64,000 nucleotides of DNA, from assembly GCF_021155765.1 (NCBI RefSeq), contig NC_060110.1, forward strand, positions 15,150,001 through 15,214,000. The letters are read 5' to 3'. The stretch comes from Diprion similis. Its lineage: Eukaryota; Arthropoda; Insecta; Hymenoptera; Diprionidae. Below the pieces are notes generated by a model. It was not told where the DNA came from. It did not search any database and was given only the letters and a program-made list of their open reading frames with translations. Shown here in pieces: positions 51,582 to 64,000 of the stretch. The position numbers were made by a program, and so were the translations under genes. Positions within the stretch are counted from its first letter, which is position 1. Every line of letters starts with the position of its first letter.

Positions 51582-54500
51582 CGAGCTGCGCCCAGCGTTA
51601 TTGTCCGGTTGACAGGTGTGAAAAAAAAGGAGATCGGAGAGAAAGAAACGAAGTGGGTGTTCAGATTTTTTGTTTTGCATTTTGAGGGGGGCTGTGAAGC
51701 ATAAATGCAGGGCTTGCGATCGGGGATGGATCAAAATGATTTTCTATTTCTGTTCTGCGGGTGGTTGGTTTGACTAACGGCAAAATAAAGCTCTCCATTA
51801 TCTCATATATTTCCGAGTCCACAGTCGTTCAGCTTCTCATCCAGCCTTTCGAATCGCGTTTACGATCGCATTGGGACCGCTATCCCATTATCTTGGATTC
51901 AACTCGAAGTCTTGAGGAATAAAGCCTGCCAGATTTGAAACGTGCTTACAACCGACACCCGGGGACACTGATCATCCAAAACAATTCGTAACTCGATGAC
52001 GCAAGTCTCGAGATGGTTTCTTGAACTTATAAAAAGTTTCCAAAATTATTCATCATCAGACATCTTAAATTAACCGGCGATGTTCGCTGCAGGTTGCGTT
52101 TTTGCCGAGGATAATTTCGGTCTTGCTGAAGATGGTTCGTGACTTTTTCTTTCATCGGGATAAAATAGTTCGGGTCGTGTCGAAACCGGAAAGGAGTCTG
52201 TCGAATTTCATTCCATCGAGCGAGTAAGCTACGAGTTATCGACTTCCGGAAAGGCGGTGAATTTAATCTCATACTTTCGAGGTGGCTTATAACTTGCGGT
52301 TGGGGTCGTGGAATCAGAATTTACCGAATATTCCCTTCGATCCAACTCGATCTGCTCTACATAGCTTATAACACATGGCATCGTACATCTCGCGAAAGCA
52401 GGGTGAAAAAAAATACCTTTAATCTGAGTTATCGATATGTTGTAAATCTAACGCGTTCAAATTCCGGCAATGAAACATGGTGCATTGAAAGATGTATCGT
52501 TTTGCAAAATTTCAAATGGTGAAAATGTTATACGGAAGTTATTATATAAATGTTATACATAAAGCAGCTGAATGAAATTGTTTACATGAAACTCTATATT
52601 ACTTTCAATTTCTAACCTTGAAAATATGATAAATACGACTTGAGTCACTCAAGCTAATGTACAGATGAATAAAAAATAGAAAATCCTATTAACGAGTAAC
52701 ATTAATTTTTTTACTTCACATTGCCGTCAACAAAAAAAATAAATAAAAAATAAAACGTCCAACTTTGTCGTGAAATAACACATCGATTTTCACGGACATA
52801 ATCCATTAATTTAGATCCATCATCCTAATTCGATGAAGATCATGCAAATTCGATCCACCTTAACTGATGTTCTGAAAAGTTATAGCAGGGTACTGCTGTT
52901 CCCTTTAATTTGACCCCGTGTTCTCAGTTATGAATTTGCAAATTTTCAGCGAACATAGGGCGAACCCGAATTGTATAATCTTTGCCCAAATCAGTTGTTA
53001 ACATTGGATACATGCGCATTGATTAAAACGATCCATTCACGAGTGGTCAAGTTAATTACTGGAGAACCGTTTGACTTTTGGGCATAACGTTAATCCACTA
53101 GCCCAAAACACTTTGTTCGTAATCAATCAGTTTTTCCATTTCATTAAATTTATCAATATCATTACACTTATTCATTTACATTGACGATAAATTATGCACC
53201 GGCTCAGTTTATTCATTTGAATTTATAGTCGCCAAGTATCATGTTACGCAGGGCAATGAAAATGATGTGAATAATTTTTTTTTCCCATCCGTTTTACAAT
53301 GGTGATAATACCAGGTACGGAAATGCGTAATTGTGGCCTTCGTAATTAATAAATTTGTCACAAGGCGAGGGCCGTTCTATAATCAAGAATTGCGTGCACG
53401 AAAAGTAAAATGATGAAAAGATACGCGAGTCGGCGAGAAGACGAGTGAGAGGGGAGGAAAAAATGATGAACACCAGCCAGTTCCCACAAAAAATAATTTT
53501 TCGTAGAAGTCGGTCGTCGGTCTAACAACAAACACACCACCCACCCTTATTTATATTATTTACGTAACTTTTTTAATGCAGATTTTTATCCGGGTTATGA
53601 GAGAGATAATAAATGGCAAAGGTTGAAAGGTGACAAGTTACAATTTTTAGCAGGGATAAATTGCAGCTGAAAAAGTTACGACCCCCAATTAGTAACGCGT
53701 CCGTTGTGCGTCGTGCATATAAAATACATGCACGAATGTCAATATTTGCAATTTTCTCCGTAGTGAAATAAATAAAATACAAGTGACAAAACAGCGTTCT
53801 TTTGTAGCCCCTTTACACTGTGTTTGTTCATTTGATAAAACTCAATGTCGTCAGTCGGATTTATCGACACGCATATATCTGTTACATTCGGTAAATTCTA
53901 TTCACTATCTAAGTCAGATCACGCAATTAATTGTAATTGTAAAATAATTGTAATTGTTGAATAATTTTTCGTAGTCTATTCCCCAAAACGTCTTACAATC
54001 TTGTTTGCGTGTCACACTGAAGCAGTCGGATAAATTTCATTACAGAATTCCTTCCACTTATTTCTTTCAGATTTCTGTATGCTTTGTATTTAACATGAAT
54101 AAGAACAAAATAATGTTAGAATATAAGCTTACTCCTTGCTGGAGTTCACGTGCCAGTCGATTCTTCAATTTCGGCAGCTTTTCTTGCTCGTTTACTTGTT
54201 TGTCCAAAATTGTACACTTGTTGACCAGAACACACTTCAATAATGCTATAACCAATATAGAACGTCTACATTGCGCTCCATAACTAGGAATTGTTATGAT
54301 GAATGAAACACATTTCAAAACACTTATCATTACACGTAAAATTTGCCCCACCAGACATTATTGGTACCAAAAAAAATTTTCGGTTCAATGACAAACGAGA
54401 TTGATCACGTACTGTTATGACACGTTGTCAAAATGATTCATTCGAAATGGTGAATTGAACGACCCGTTTTTTCATCCAACCCCGTTAAATTGCTGCATTT

Positions 54501-55092
54501 AAACTTCTGTTCTTCAATTTTTTCGTTCTACCAGACTCTTAGGTCAACCCTAATAGCAAAGAAATTTAAACTTGTTACGTCTCCAATCCGGCACCTTCCA
54601 AAGAAGAAAAATAAAATTGACCCAGTATCATTGACTCGGAAAACTTGCAAACACGAAGTCACCCATCGTTTGGGGACCGTGTCCTGAGTGCGTGCAAAAA
54701 GTTTATAACAACAGTGAGAAACTCTTGATAGCTGTGAGTCCGAAGGGCCAAAAGTACAATTTAAACGATCAAAGCTAGCGCATTGTTCAAATCTTTGGAA
54801 CACGCTACGTTCGTCCGACGAAAAAATAAGTAGTAAGAGCGACGCTAAGTCGGCCACGCTTGGCGCAACACTGGGGAACAATTCGAGAGGAGAAGATTAT
54901 TGTGGATAGTTCGTGCCGTAAGACCGTCGAGGGATTTCTCATCGCTGGTTGTTCTGTTCAGAGACAATAATTTCTACCGTGATTTCGACGCATGTATGCA
55001 TATAGAGATGAGGGATTGTAGCGAACAAACCCCAGGGCTTAATCTCGTCGGATTAATACGATTATATTCGAAACGGGGTAGTAAAGTTTAAA

Positions 55093-55149
55093 GGGTAAAC
55101 TTGGGCCCAGTAATTTATTCGCAGGCAGGTATAGCCGGGTAAACTTGGG
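55093..55149. repeat. 13-bp direct repeat pair GGGTAAACTTGGG
   Basis: Exact copies at 55093-55105 and 55137-55149, starts 44 bp apart. Confidence 0.7.
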
Positions 55150-58100
55150 ACAAAATATCGCAAGGGATCCTATCTCGAGAACGTCTTCACTTTGGAACGA
55201 CAGACATTTCCGGAAATTAACCCCTCGGGCGGCAGGCTGTTTGGCTTCTGTTTGGTCACGCGAATCCGCACTTTCGTAAGTACAGGTTATAGGTTACAGA
55301 AGGTTTCTGGGCGCGTTATGCACCGAATTTTGTGGTTGATTCTTAATTCTTCAGCCGGCATAATTGCGGATTGGCAGAAGGTTTTCCATGTTTGAAACTG
55401 GCAATGAGTTACGTTATGCAGGTTACGTGCCGAATGCCCGACACGTTAATGTTGCACCATATACGTGCGTTACGTGTCGACGAGGAAGGCGAAGAAATTG
55501 TTTCCCGGTAATGAATAATAAAAAGCAGCGCGACGAGGTTCCCAAGGTAAAACTGTAAATGTGATTTAGGTCACTCTTTCATATTCCTCCAAGATAACCG
55601 AGAATCTTCACGTTTCAACGAAACGTATTATCACAATTCTTTCTCTTTCACATAATTATTTATTGGCATAAGAGTGGTAAATTTAAGCAAAGTTTTTATG
55701 CGCGGAGGTGAAGAAAGGTAATGACGTCTCTTTTTATCGCGGTGAAAGAAAGAAGCCGTGAAAACTGCAGGAAGTTTGGAACATTTGAAATGATTAGGAA
55801 AGTTTTATAGTCTAAAGATGTTACGAAAATGTCGAAGAGTCACGCCTGGGATCAGGATTAATTTTACAATCACTTGGCCACATGCACTTGATATTGATAT
55901 GCAAAGTTTCTTTCGAAATTACCATACAGGTAGAGTGAATATATTTTTCTGATATGATAAAACCAAGAAAAAACAACTGAATGGCAAACTTAAATTTTTT
56001 TAAGAACCCACAGACCTCGAAACCTTTCAATATAATTAGCAGTTTATTTATATAAATACGTAACATGAAAATTGGTAGGAGAAAAAAAAATTAATTTCTG
56101 CTCACAGGAAAATCCGAAAGTGAAGTGAAGTAATTTAAATCTCGTCATTTGGAATACATATCTTGATGATTTTATTATTTTTGCAATGATTTCGAAAATT
56201 ACTAAAAGGTAACCGTTCTATTTCTAAATTGATTTGCAAATAGTCAACAGCAAATGGTCACGGTTCGTTGAAGCCGTATGCGATTTCAGCAGTTCTGCGC
56301 AGAATTAAAACCTTTCGAATACATGACACACATGTATGTACAATATACACAACCAATTATTGTGCGAGCATCGGGGGTTGAATTTCTAGATTTATTCGGT
56401 AGCCAGCGAATAAACTTTTTAACGATCTCTCCGCATTGCAGCGCGAATAAAATTTGAAGCTACATCCAAACGAACCGACGGCAGGAAAAAATGCCCGACT
56501 ATTGGAAAGAGACCTCGAGGTCTGTTCGGGTCTGCAAACTGGTTATTTTAAATGAAATATCATCAAGTGTTTCCCTTGGATATTCTGTAATTGGATTTCT
56601 CTAAAATCAGACGAGCCACTTGACTAGACACCCGAATGCACCACGCATAGTTTATGATCGCATTGCAGGTTTTGCGAACGTCAAGCAAAATTCACGATTT
56701 GTTTTTGGGATGAAAAGGTTCCTGCGTGATCCTTACTCACGCACTGCGTGAAAATTGCCACAACGCCTAACTCAATTTGACTTTCAGCTCGGCGGGCGGC
56801 GGCTTTTCAATTACGCGATTTATGAAGGACACTCGTTTTCCGAACCCGTGGTCCGATGAATTAATTAGCTGGGTAGGTTCGTCACGTTAATCCGCCGCCT
56901 CTACGTATCGCAACGTTCGGATATTAATTGGCAATTCCGATCTATCGATAGCTCTGATGGAATATTGTAATCTCTCGCATTCGGCGTCGCTCTGACCACC
57001 GGACAGGAAACGCCTGCACGAAGCCCTGAACGTGAGCCAGTTAAACTGTCGTTAAAGCGGAATGCTGTGACATTTCACAGCAGGTATCATAACTGCGGCC
57101 GTTACTATACAAGCCTTGCACCGAGCTGCTGGGTTCGTTCGGATTTTCATTTTATATCTCATTACTAATCCGTCCCTCGGGAACCCATTGATGGTCCCTC
57201 GTTACGGCGTGTGGTACCATGTGGCGTCGACGTTAAGCTCTCAGAGTTTTTCAAACAACCGCGTATACACCCATGCCCACACTTGACGAGGTTGAAAAAA
57301 GTTCCCGTTGCGCGGGGATGGTGTGTTCTGAATAAACACACTTCACCGTTTTCGATCCCTAGAAATGGGTGAAAAATCCGTTCACTAATTAGAGAGGAAA
57401 AGCACCCACCCGATTGTTTTGGCAATTTGTTTGAAAATAATCCGGTCCAATTAGTATAATAATAAATAAATATAATAAGAGAATAGATAGCACTCTTGCA
57501 AAGGTAGGTGAGGCCGCTTTCGAAGAATTCAGCAACCAATTTCAAGCCTCATTTTATCGCCTTCATTATCGAAGGATGAAAGTTAAGTTCTATTTATATA
57601 AGTCTACACATACATACATACCTATAGATATACGATTATACGGTCAGGGAGGACGACAGGTACGAGTAGATAGGAAAACTTTTTGTACTTTTAGCAGGAT
57701 TCTTTTTTTTCTCTGATATAAACTCTTGAAAAATGAAGCACGAGGCGCACGAGGCCGAACCGTAATTTTTTATAAGATCACCGAAGCTGTCAGGCGAGTA
57801 GAGTAAAAAAGTTAAAGAAGCATCTTGTACAAGCCTTCGTACATGCGCGCATTGTACAGAGATAAATTTTAGGGGCGGTCTAAACGGGCAGGAAAAGAAT
57901 TTCCAGCAATCTTGTGGCCCTGAACTCACCATTGGTTAGGGGAAAAGAAGAATAACTTTACTGTTATTTCTGCAAACTTGTAATACATGCAATTAACACT
58001 CTATGCTTGTACAGACTGCCGTAAAAAAACGCAATTATTCAAGAGTTTGAATCGATAAAAATTGGCTTCAGCTTCGTACTTAGTCTGTAAAAAATCCACC

Positions 58101-60952
58101 GTCGCGTCTACAGCAGGGGAGAATTTTTATTCGCGAGAAAAAGTACTCCTTCGGCTCGAATCGCTTTTCCCACAAGAGGCTGCCACAGGACTCATTTATA
58201 ACTTTGAACGACGATGATGCGTGCAACTGTTTCATCTTTTTCTCACTCTCACCTTCTCTCGCACGTGCGATTCTTTTCGCGCATTAGGAAAATAAATGTG
58301 TTTTTCGCAGCTGGGTCAGCTTACGGCGTAGGTTTGCCGTTATCCGCACCTATCGTTCGAGTCTTTCCCCCAATCGCTTAGAATTCTTCAATTTTACAAG
58401 TCCGCAATAACCCGATCACAACAGGTGGTTTGGACAGGTGACCGCATTGCGTAACCGGCGTGCTGACTCTGCAGCTATACACTTCCAAACATGCCTGCGT
58501 ATGTGTAATACGCATCATGGCGAGGACGTCGGGAGAGAAATAGCTAGGCGAGTGAAGGGTTCAACCGCATTAATTAACGAGCAATCAAGCGCACGCCTTG
58601 ATTGGACCGCCGAACTTCTCCATTCAACCCTTCCAGTTTCAAAATTCATTTCAACTTGTTCCAAATAAATCCCCACGCATACGGACGTATCGCCTTTTCA
58701 TAAAACGAACAAGGCACGCGTTTGCACGCGAGTCTGATGGACCTTTATTTATTCAACCATGGACACGTGCATACCCTCTCGGCAAAGCTTTTTTATGATT
58801 TTCTGAGCCTACTACGAAGAGCTTTTCACTCGTACGTAGAGTCGGTACAAAGAGTTCTCCCAAAATGACGCGGGTCTGCGATAGGACAAAAACCATAAGG
58901 TGCTCCTTTGATGCGAGAACTGTAAAAGGCCTGCTTTTATGATCTAGATGTCCGTTAAAAAGTATCAAGCACTGGATGTAAATTAGGGTTGAATCATCCG
59001 TATAACTTGGGTGCTGCAAATCAATCACTACAGCAGTCTGGTCTCGTTCAGACTCACAGTGAAGTATAACGATGAGACATGTCAAAATGAGAATTTCTTT
59101 CAGGACGTCAAAAAGTGCTTTGATTCTAAGCTATGGAAATCAATCAGTTCGAACATCTCTTGTTCAACCTAATACACGTTTCTGGCAAATTTAGCAAATT
59201 TTTCTTTGGTCTGTCATGCATAACTTTAGACTCGTTAACGGAGCCATTTGCATTTCTGTAGGATATTATACCCATATAGATATATATAACAACTCATATC
59301 GGAAGTATGCCCGGAAAGCGTGTCAAATCCCGACTCTTGATTACATCGAGCTTTAAAAAGTATCCTTCGCTTTTCACGCAATACGTATTAAATATATACA
59401 TATACATTATAATTTTCTTATACACAGACTGGGGATAAGCAAGCACAAGAATATACGTGTAATATAACCGGAGTTTAACTAACCGCGTTAAATTGTCTGC
59501 GCTTAAACGGGTTTTATAACGAGCAAGCATATATTTGCTTTGCAGCTTCGCCGTATTATTAATATATTCATGCATTCAACAGTTTTATGACACCGCAACA
59601 GAATTTTGTTTCCCTTTCATTCGGCTCCCTGCTCGTATGATTTTCCCTGTTGCAACAATGTATCGCAGGTGCAATAGTAAAACGTTGTACACGTTTGCAT
59701 TTGGATTGAATATATTCCTGGCGTACAATCAATGAGAAACATTTATTATCGAGTAATGAATATTTATCGCCTCCTCATAAATAATTAATTCACCAAGTAT
59801 AATATTCATTGACATGCGGTAGATCTTCGGTAGTTACTGCAGAATGTAGAGCCATATAAGTAACAATAATGATTCAAAATTCGCTAATGAGCTGACTTTT
59901 TTGTGCCAGCGAAGCAAGCCACGGATATTTAATACTTGAACAGCGTTTGAATGAACCGGAAATCAAAGCGATTCGTCGATTCTGCCGTCGTTATAAAGTG
60001 ACTTCGTCAGCTCTTTGCTACCGGTGGTCAAGCATTGGATAAAAGGTATCTGTTGCCCTGTGTAATGGCGTTTGAAAATTACGTTTCAAAAACAAAGCAG
60101 ACCTCCTCCTTGTATGCGTTTAACTCGAATAAAAAGAAAACAGGCTGAAAGAAGTATTCAAAAGTGTGACAATGTTCTCCCACCCTCCTGCTTCTCTTTG
60201 TCTTCCCGTCTCTTGTACCGAACACCCTGTGCGTTACCGTGGCCGCAAAGTATTTGAATTCTAAGGTATTAGTCGCAGGGAAGAAAGTCTGCAGAACGTG
60301 TTTCGAAATTTTCCAAGCATTATTCTCCTTTCACTTTGCGGATCAGTATTGATTTCACTATTTATATATCAATAAGAAAAAGGTAAATTTGAGATTAGCC
60401 ATTGTAAGATTGCAATATTATTAATGATGTTGAAAAAGTGGAAACTGTTTGGTCGTTTATTTCGCATAACATTTACCTATATTTAATTAAGTCTGGTACC
60501 TAATTTCAGAAGAATTCTAAATTGATTTTTTACATAATTTATTCCTTTCCTTGCCAACGTGTAACTTACGCGTGCCATGGCTGGTTTCTTGTGCGATTTT
60601 TCCCATATTATCCGAGATTTGAATACTAAGGAGGTGAGGAAAGTTCTAAGATTGATAGCTCGAGAATGAAATTTTGTAGTTTTTGTGTCTAGGCACGAGC
60701 TGCTGGCCGCGTAAGGTTGTGCAGCAATGATTCACAGCGAAAATTCTGGACATTACTTGAAGTAAACATTGACTCTAGGCTAACAAGTAGACACAGTGAT
60801 AAATCGAATAGATTCTGTTGTGTATAAGCTATCGGATTTAAAAAGCGACGGCGCAGACATATTTTATTTTCTAAACGTCGTCTACGGATATAAGAGATAT
60901 TTTTTTTTCTATTGTCTACTAAAATATTGAAAACGCGCCATGCAATAACGAT

Positions 60953-60954
<2 letters not shown>

Positions 60955-60987
<33 letters not shown>

Positions 60988-61028
60988 CAATAATGATGAT
61001 AATAATTATAATAATGATAATAATAATT
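60955..61028. repeat. (AAT)n microsatellite
   Basis: About eight exact AAT units, then imperfect AAT/GAT units to 61,028. Confidence 0.9.
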
Positions 61029-62510
61029 TGACTATCGTTTCACTTACAAGCTAGTGGACCGCATACACACGCCGAATGTAATATTCATCTAAAATTGCTT
61101 TTTCTTCAAGCCATCATTTATTTGCTATATAGATATCGCCAAAACTCGTTTGTTGTATATACTTCAATTCAGGTAAGTGTATAATACATGTATTGTATAA
61201 GTATTATCATATCATACACGCATTAGCCGTTGAATGTCAACTCTTCACAATCGCGTATATAGTATTCTTAGCAAATTATCACTCCGTCAAGGTACAAAAA
61301 TCGTAATGTAAAAAATTGTGTAAATTCATATCGTATATATGGTTAAATGTTGGATTTGTAAAAGTTCTCTAAGGGTATATAATGTGTATATATATTAAGG
61401 GTATACATATATGACGTATCGGAAGCGTCGCGCGGAACTCTGCACATCTATTTTTCAACCCCATGTCAATGTCTGGGAGAAATCTCTGCGTCTGCATAAT
61501 GCGTCTTGCGAGACTCCCACGGGCAGTAATTACGTTTCCGAGATCACAAAATAGTCGTACACACTGTAAACTAGTGCCTACAACTTTGGTACAGCGTTTC
61601 TTGGTTTTAAAAGGCAAGAAAAAATTTCATCATCACTCTATGGGAGAGCGCGATATATAATTTCCTCTAATCGAAAATATCGACTGACAAATTGGTCTCG
61701 TCTCATATGTGTGTTGAAAAATTCAGCGCTCCACGCAACAGTTTCAATTAATTTTCGATATTGATCAATTATTCACTACTTCATTAGCTATATCATATTT
61801 CAATTGGGGGCACCTAAATTTTAAGTATATTCAAATTTAATGAGGGTGATAATTGGGTTCAAAATATACTCAGGAAATTACTTTTGTGCAGCGGTTATTT
61901 TTTGGCTCGCTTTTCCTCTCACAATCAGTTCACTCTCAATACTTCGAGCCTCTCCAGATGTTACGTATAGCCATTTTCTTGTACATATATTATATTACGT
62001 TCGTATCGTCCTCGTCATCAGTTACATTTTGAACTTGGAGATAGAACGTGCCGTGTATTATTGTTCTCTGCACGAGGCGTATAATATAATTACAGACCTC
62101 GAATATAATTGTTTAGAATATTTCAGTGCCTATAATTTTCCGTAACCCGTTCAGTAACTGCTTTGAATCCCTCCCCTCCCCCCCCTACATGCGCGGCGAC
62201 GAAGATCAAAGAGGAGGCAAATAGGTTGACACGAGTTGTCAAATAAATTAACGCACGTTTCGCAACCCTCGAATCCTCGGTTCATCGTCAGTGCCCGATG
62301 ATGTGAAAAGCAGCCGGTTCCCAGGTACGTTTGTACCAAAAAGCAGGAAATCGCGACGGTGAATTTGTATCCTGAACAAAACTAGCGGGCCCGACGCGTA
62401 GATTCATCCAAAGTAGGTGTCGCGTGATCCCCGGCTTGCAGACTTCTCTTCTCACCCTCGCCGGAAGTCTTGCCTACTTTGCACGAACCACGCGCCTTCT
62501 TCGGTCTTCC

Positions 62511-62836
62511 CTACAAGACGTGGAGGTTCTCACAACTCTTCGACTTACTGTCACGAGCCCAGACCTTCTCCAGGAGTGTCCTCACCTTGAGACTGGCGCT
62601 GGTTCTGCTGCCCCTGTACTTCTTCGGCGAGTTATTCTCCGAGCAGGATCCTAAGGGTGACCTGTTCCTGTTCTTCCGTGATCTCTTGCGCAGGAGGTCG
62701 CGAGCGTGTTCTGGATTCTCAAGTTTAAGACGTATTTGGGACAGAAGTCCGACGAGGAGTTCGTCAACGTTGTGATTGATGACCACCGAGGTCTCGATGA
62801 ATTTACAGTCGTACGAAGTCGCCATAGACTTACCCT
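62511..62836 (-). CDS. RGK-family small GTPase (Rad/Gem/Rem-like), terminal exon
   Basis: The last coding exon encodes 108 residues after a phase-1 acceptor (TTTTGCAG). It begins EGKSMATSYDCKFIETS, the G5 region of RGK GTPases, followed by HNVDELLVGLLSQIRLKLE. After a basic linker it ends in KSKSCENLHVL, the C-terminal signature that replaces a CAAX box in this family. RGK proteins inhibit voltage-gated calcium channels and bind calmodulin and 14-3-3 (family knowledge). The G1-G4 exons are not found between here and the right edge, so they must lie beyond it. Which insect RGK paralogue this is cannot be told from one exon. Confidence 0.9.
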
Positions 62837-64000
62837 CTGCAAAATACAAAGCAAAGATTTACCCACGTATATACTTATCAGCTATACCTGCATGTGATAC
62901 CCCTATAAGGGTCTCTCAATTTCCTCAATCTTCGAGAAACTTTGACGCGGCAACTCGCGCTCAACGTGCCGACACAAATGTAAATTAGTTATATCGATCT
63001 TGACAAAAGTTAGCATGCGCTCTACCCTTGTGTACCTATTTTCCATTGTTATAAATCACCGCTACCACTTGCTCGCCAAACTGTATAAGTACGAGTATAA
63101 CAAATACATCGCCATCAACTTTATAACACACAATCTAATCCGTTATTAAGTCGTAAATTTATAGTGTAGACATTTATATTATGTTATTCCGCACCTATAA
63201 TCGGTTATCGCGAACAAGTATTTTACGAAAAAATAGCAGAGATTCATTAATGACTTTGTACTGCAATCACGTTTTTGAGAATTTATTCTTTACGTTTCGA
63301 TCAACGTCACTCACAGTCTATTTCAATTTCCCTCTTCAATTGTACCACATGAGAGTACACCACCTGCACTGGAATTTTTCTCCATTAACTGAAGAGTGTT
63401 ATCTTGCATCGGTGTAACGTATAATTGATTATACGCTATTTCGAAATTAGCCGCACGTTCACTCACGAACTAATATTTATCGTGGCTAGACTCGCCGCCC
63501 GGTGGTATAGGGTACCTACAGTATTACCAGTTTTTTCTCACCCTTTCTGTAAGCACGCACGCAAATGAAATCTTGTAAGAATCACTTCTACACGTAGGTA
63601 ACAGAATTGCGAGAATTGCGCGCAGCGAGAAAATGCCAGGCATAAAGCGAGACTGAAAGTACGCATACCTAGTAGCGAGATTTAAAGTGGTTAAGATATA
63701 AATTTACGCGTTTGGCTATTCTCTTTCTCACTGCAAACGCGATCGTATCGACGCCGTTTTCTGCAGCTGGAAATCATCGTCGAAAGGTGTTCTCCCCTTT
63801 TCATACATAAAAGATTAAGAGCGCCAGGTGCTTCTGGGGCCCTCAGACGATGCTTGCAGGTCGTCGTGCAGGATACAAGACGGTTGTGAAAATATTCAAC
63901 GAGAATTTTTCGCTTATGCAGACAAACGAGCGAAAAGCGCTCTCGAAAATACGAAACAGAAGGTAAAAATTCGGTAAGATCATCCCGTGAAAATCTCCTC
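62837..64000. other. Intron of the RGK GTPase gene
   Basis: Sequence upstream of the terminal exon acceptor. No NKxD (G4) or DxxG exon was found on the minus strand, so I read all of it as intron. Confidence 0.6.

Larger units (their letters stand above)
51700..62510. other. Noncoding stretch, right part of the gene-poor region
   Basis: No supported coding sequence. The right end must contain the 3' UTR of the RGK GTPase gene, whose length I cannot set. A 13-bp direct repeat lies near 55.1 kb and an AAT microsatellite near 61.0 kb. Confidence 0.5.

Noticed and set aside
57165-57545. 126-codon minus-strand ORF in the gene-poor block
   Set aside because: No recognisable domain and no codon or splice context; consistent with chance in a GC-richer stretch.

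Overview
The window reads as nuclear DNA of an insect, most likely a hymenopteran such as a sawfly (inferred from the protein families, short introns of roughly 65-170 bp in compact genes, AT-rich spacers and TTAGG-like motifs near gene starts). No species can be fixed without a search. I rebuilt the genes by hand from exon frames and GT/AG junctions; phases close exactly for every complete gene.

Positions 1-40.4 kb are gene-rich. From the left: the 5' part of a large Ser/Asn/Thr-rich protein of unknown function (minus strand, runs off the left edge); CEBPZ/NOC1, a ribosome-biogenesis factor (minus); NDUFA7, a complex I subunit (plus), sharing a short head-to-head promoter with CEBPZ; PI4KA, the plasma-membrane phosphatidylinositol 4-kinase, complete in 14 exons and 2115 aa (minus); ZNHIT2, a HIT zinc-finger protein (minus); an EHD/sarcalumenin-like dynamin-superfamily GTPase with two C-terminal membrane segments and a 9.6-kb intron (minus); and MMADHC, the cobalamin-trafficking CblD protein (plus), divergent from the GTPase.

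Positions 40.4-62.5 kb hold no coding sequence I can support: microsatellites, AT-rich stretches, and a GC-rich block near 51.3-51.7 kb with a G-quadruplex motif, a 9-bp tandem repeat and a TATA box. At 62.5-62.8 kb lies the terminal exon of an RGK-family (Rad/Gem/Rem) small GTPase on the minus strand; the rest of that gene must lie beyond the right edge.

The genes are mostly unrelated housekeeping functions and form no pathway. The less ordinary points are the little-described dynamin-like GTPase, a GC-AG intron in ZNHIT2 that splits a zinc knuckle, a CLEAR-type palindrome between the GTPase and MMADHC, an NRF-1-type palindrome upstream of PI4KA, a 14-bp element shared by the CEBPZ and PI4KA 5' regions, and a repeated FYVP motif in the unknown protein. 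I saw no mobile element with intact coding capacity, no rRNA, no recognisable tRNA and no CRISPR array.
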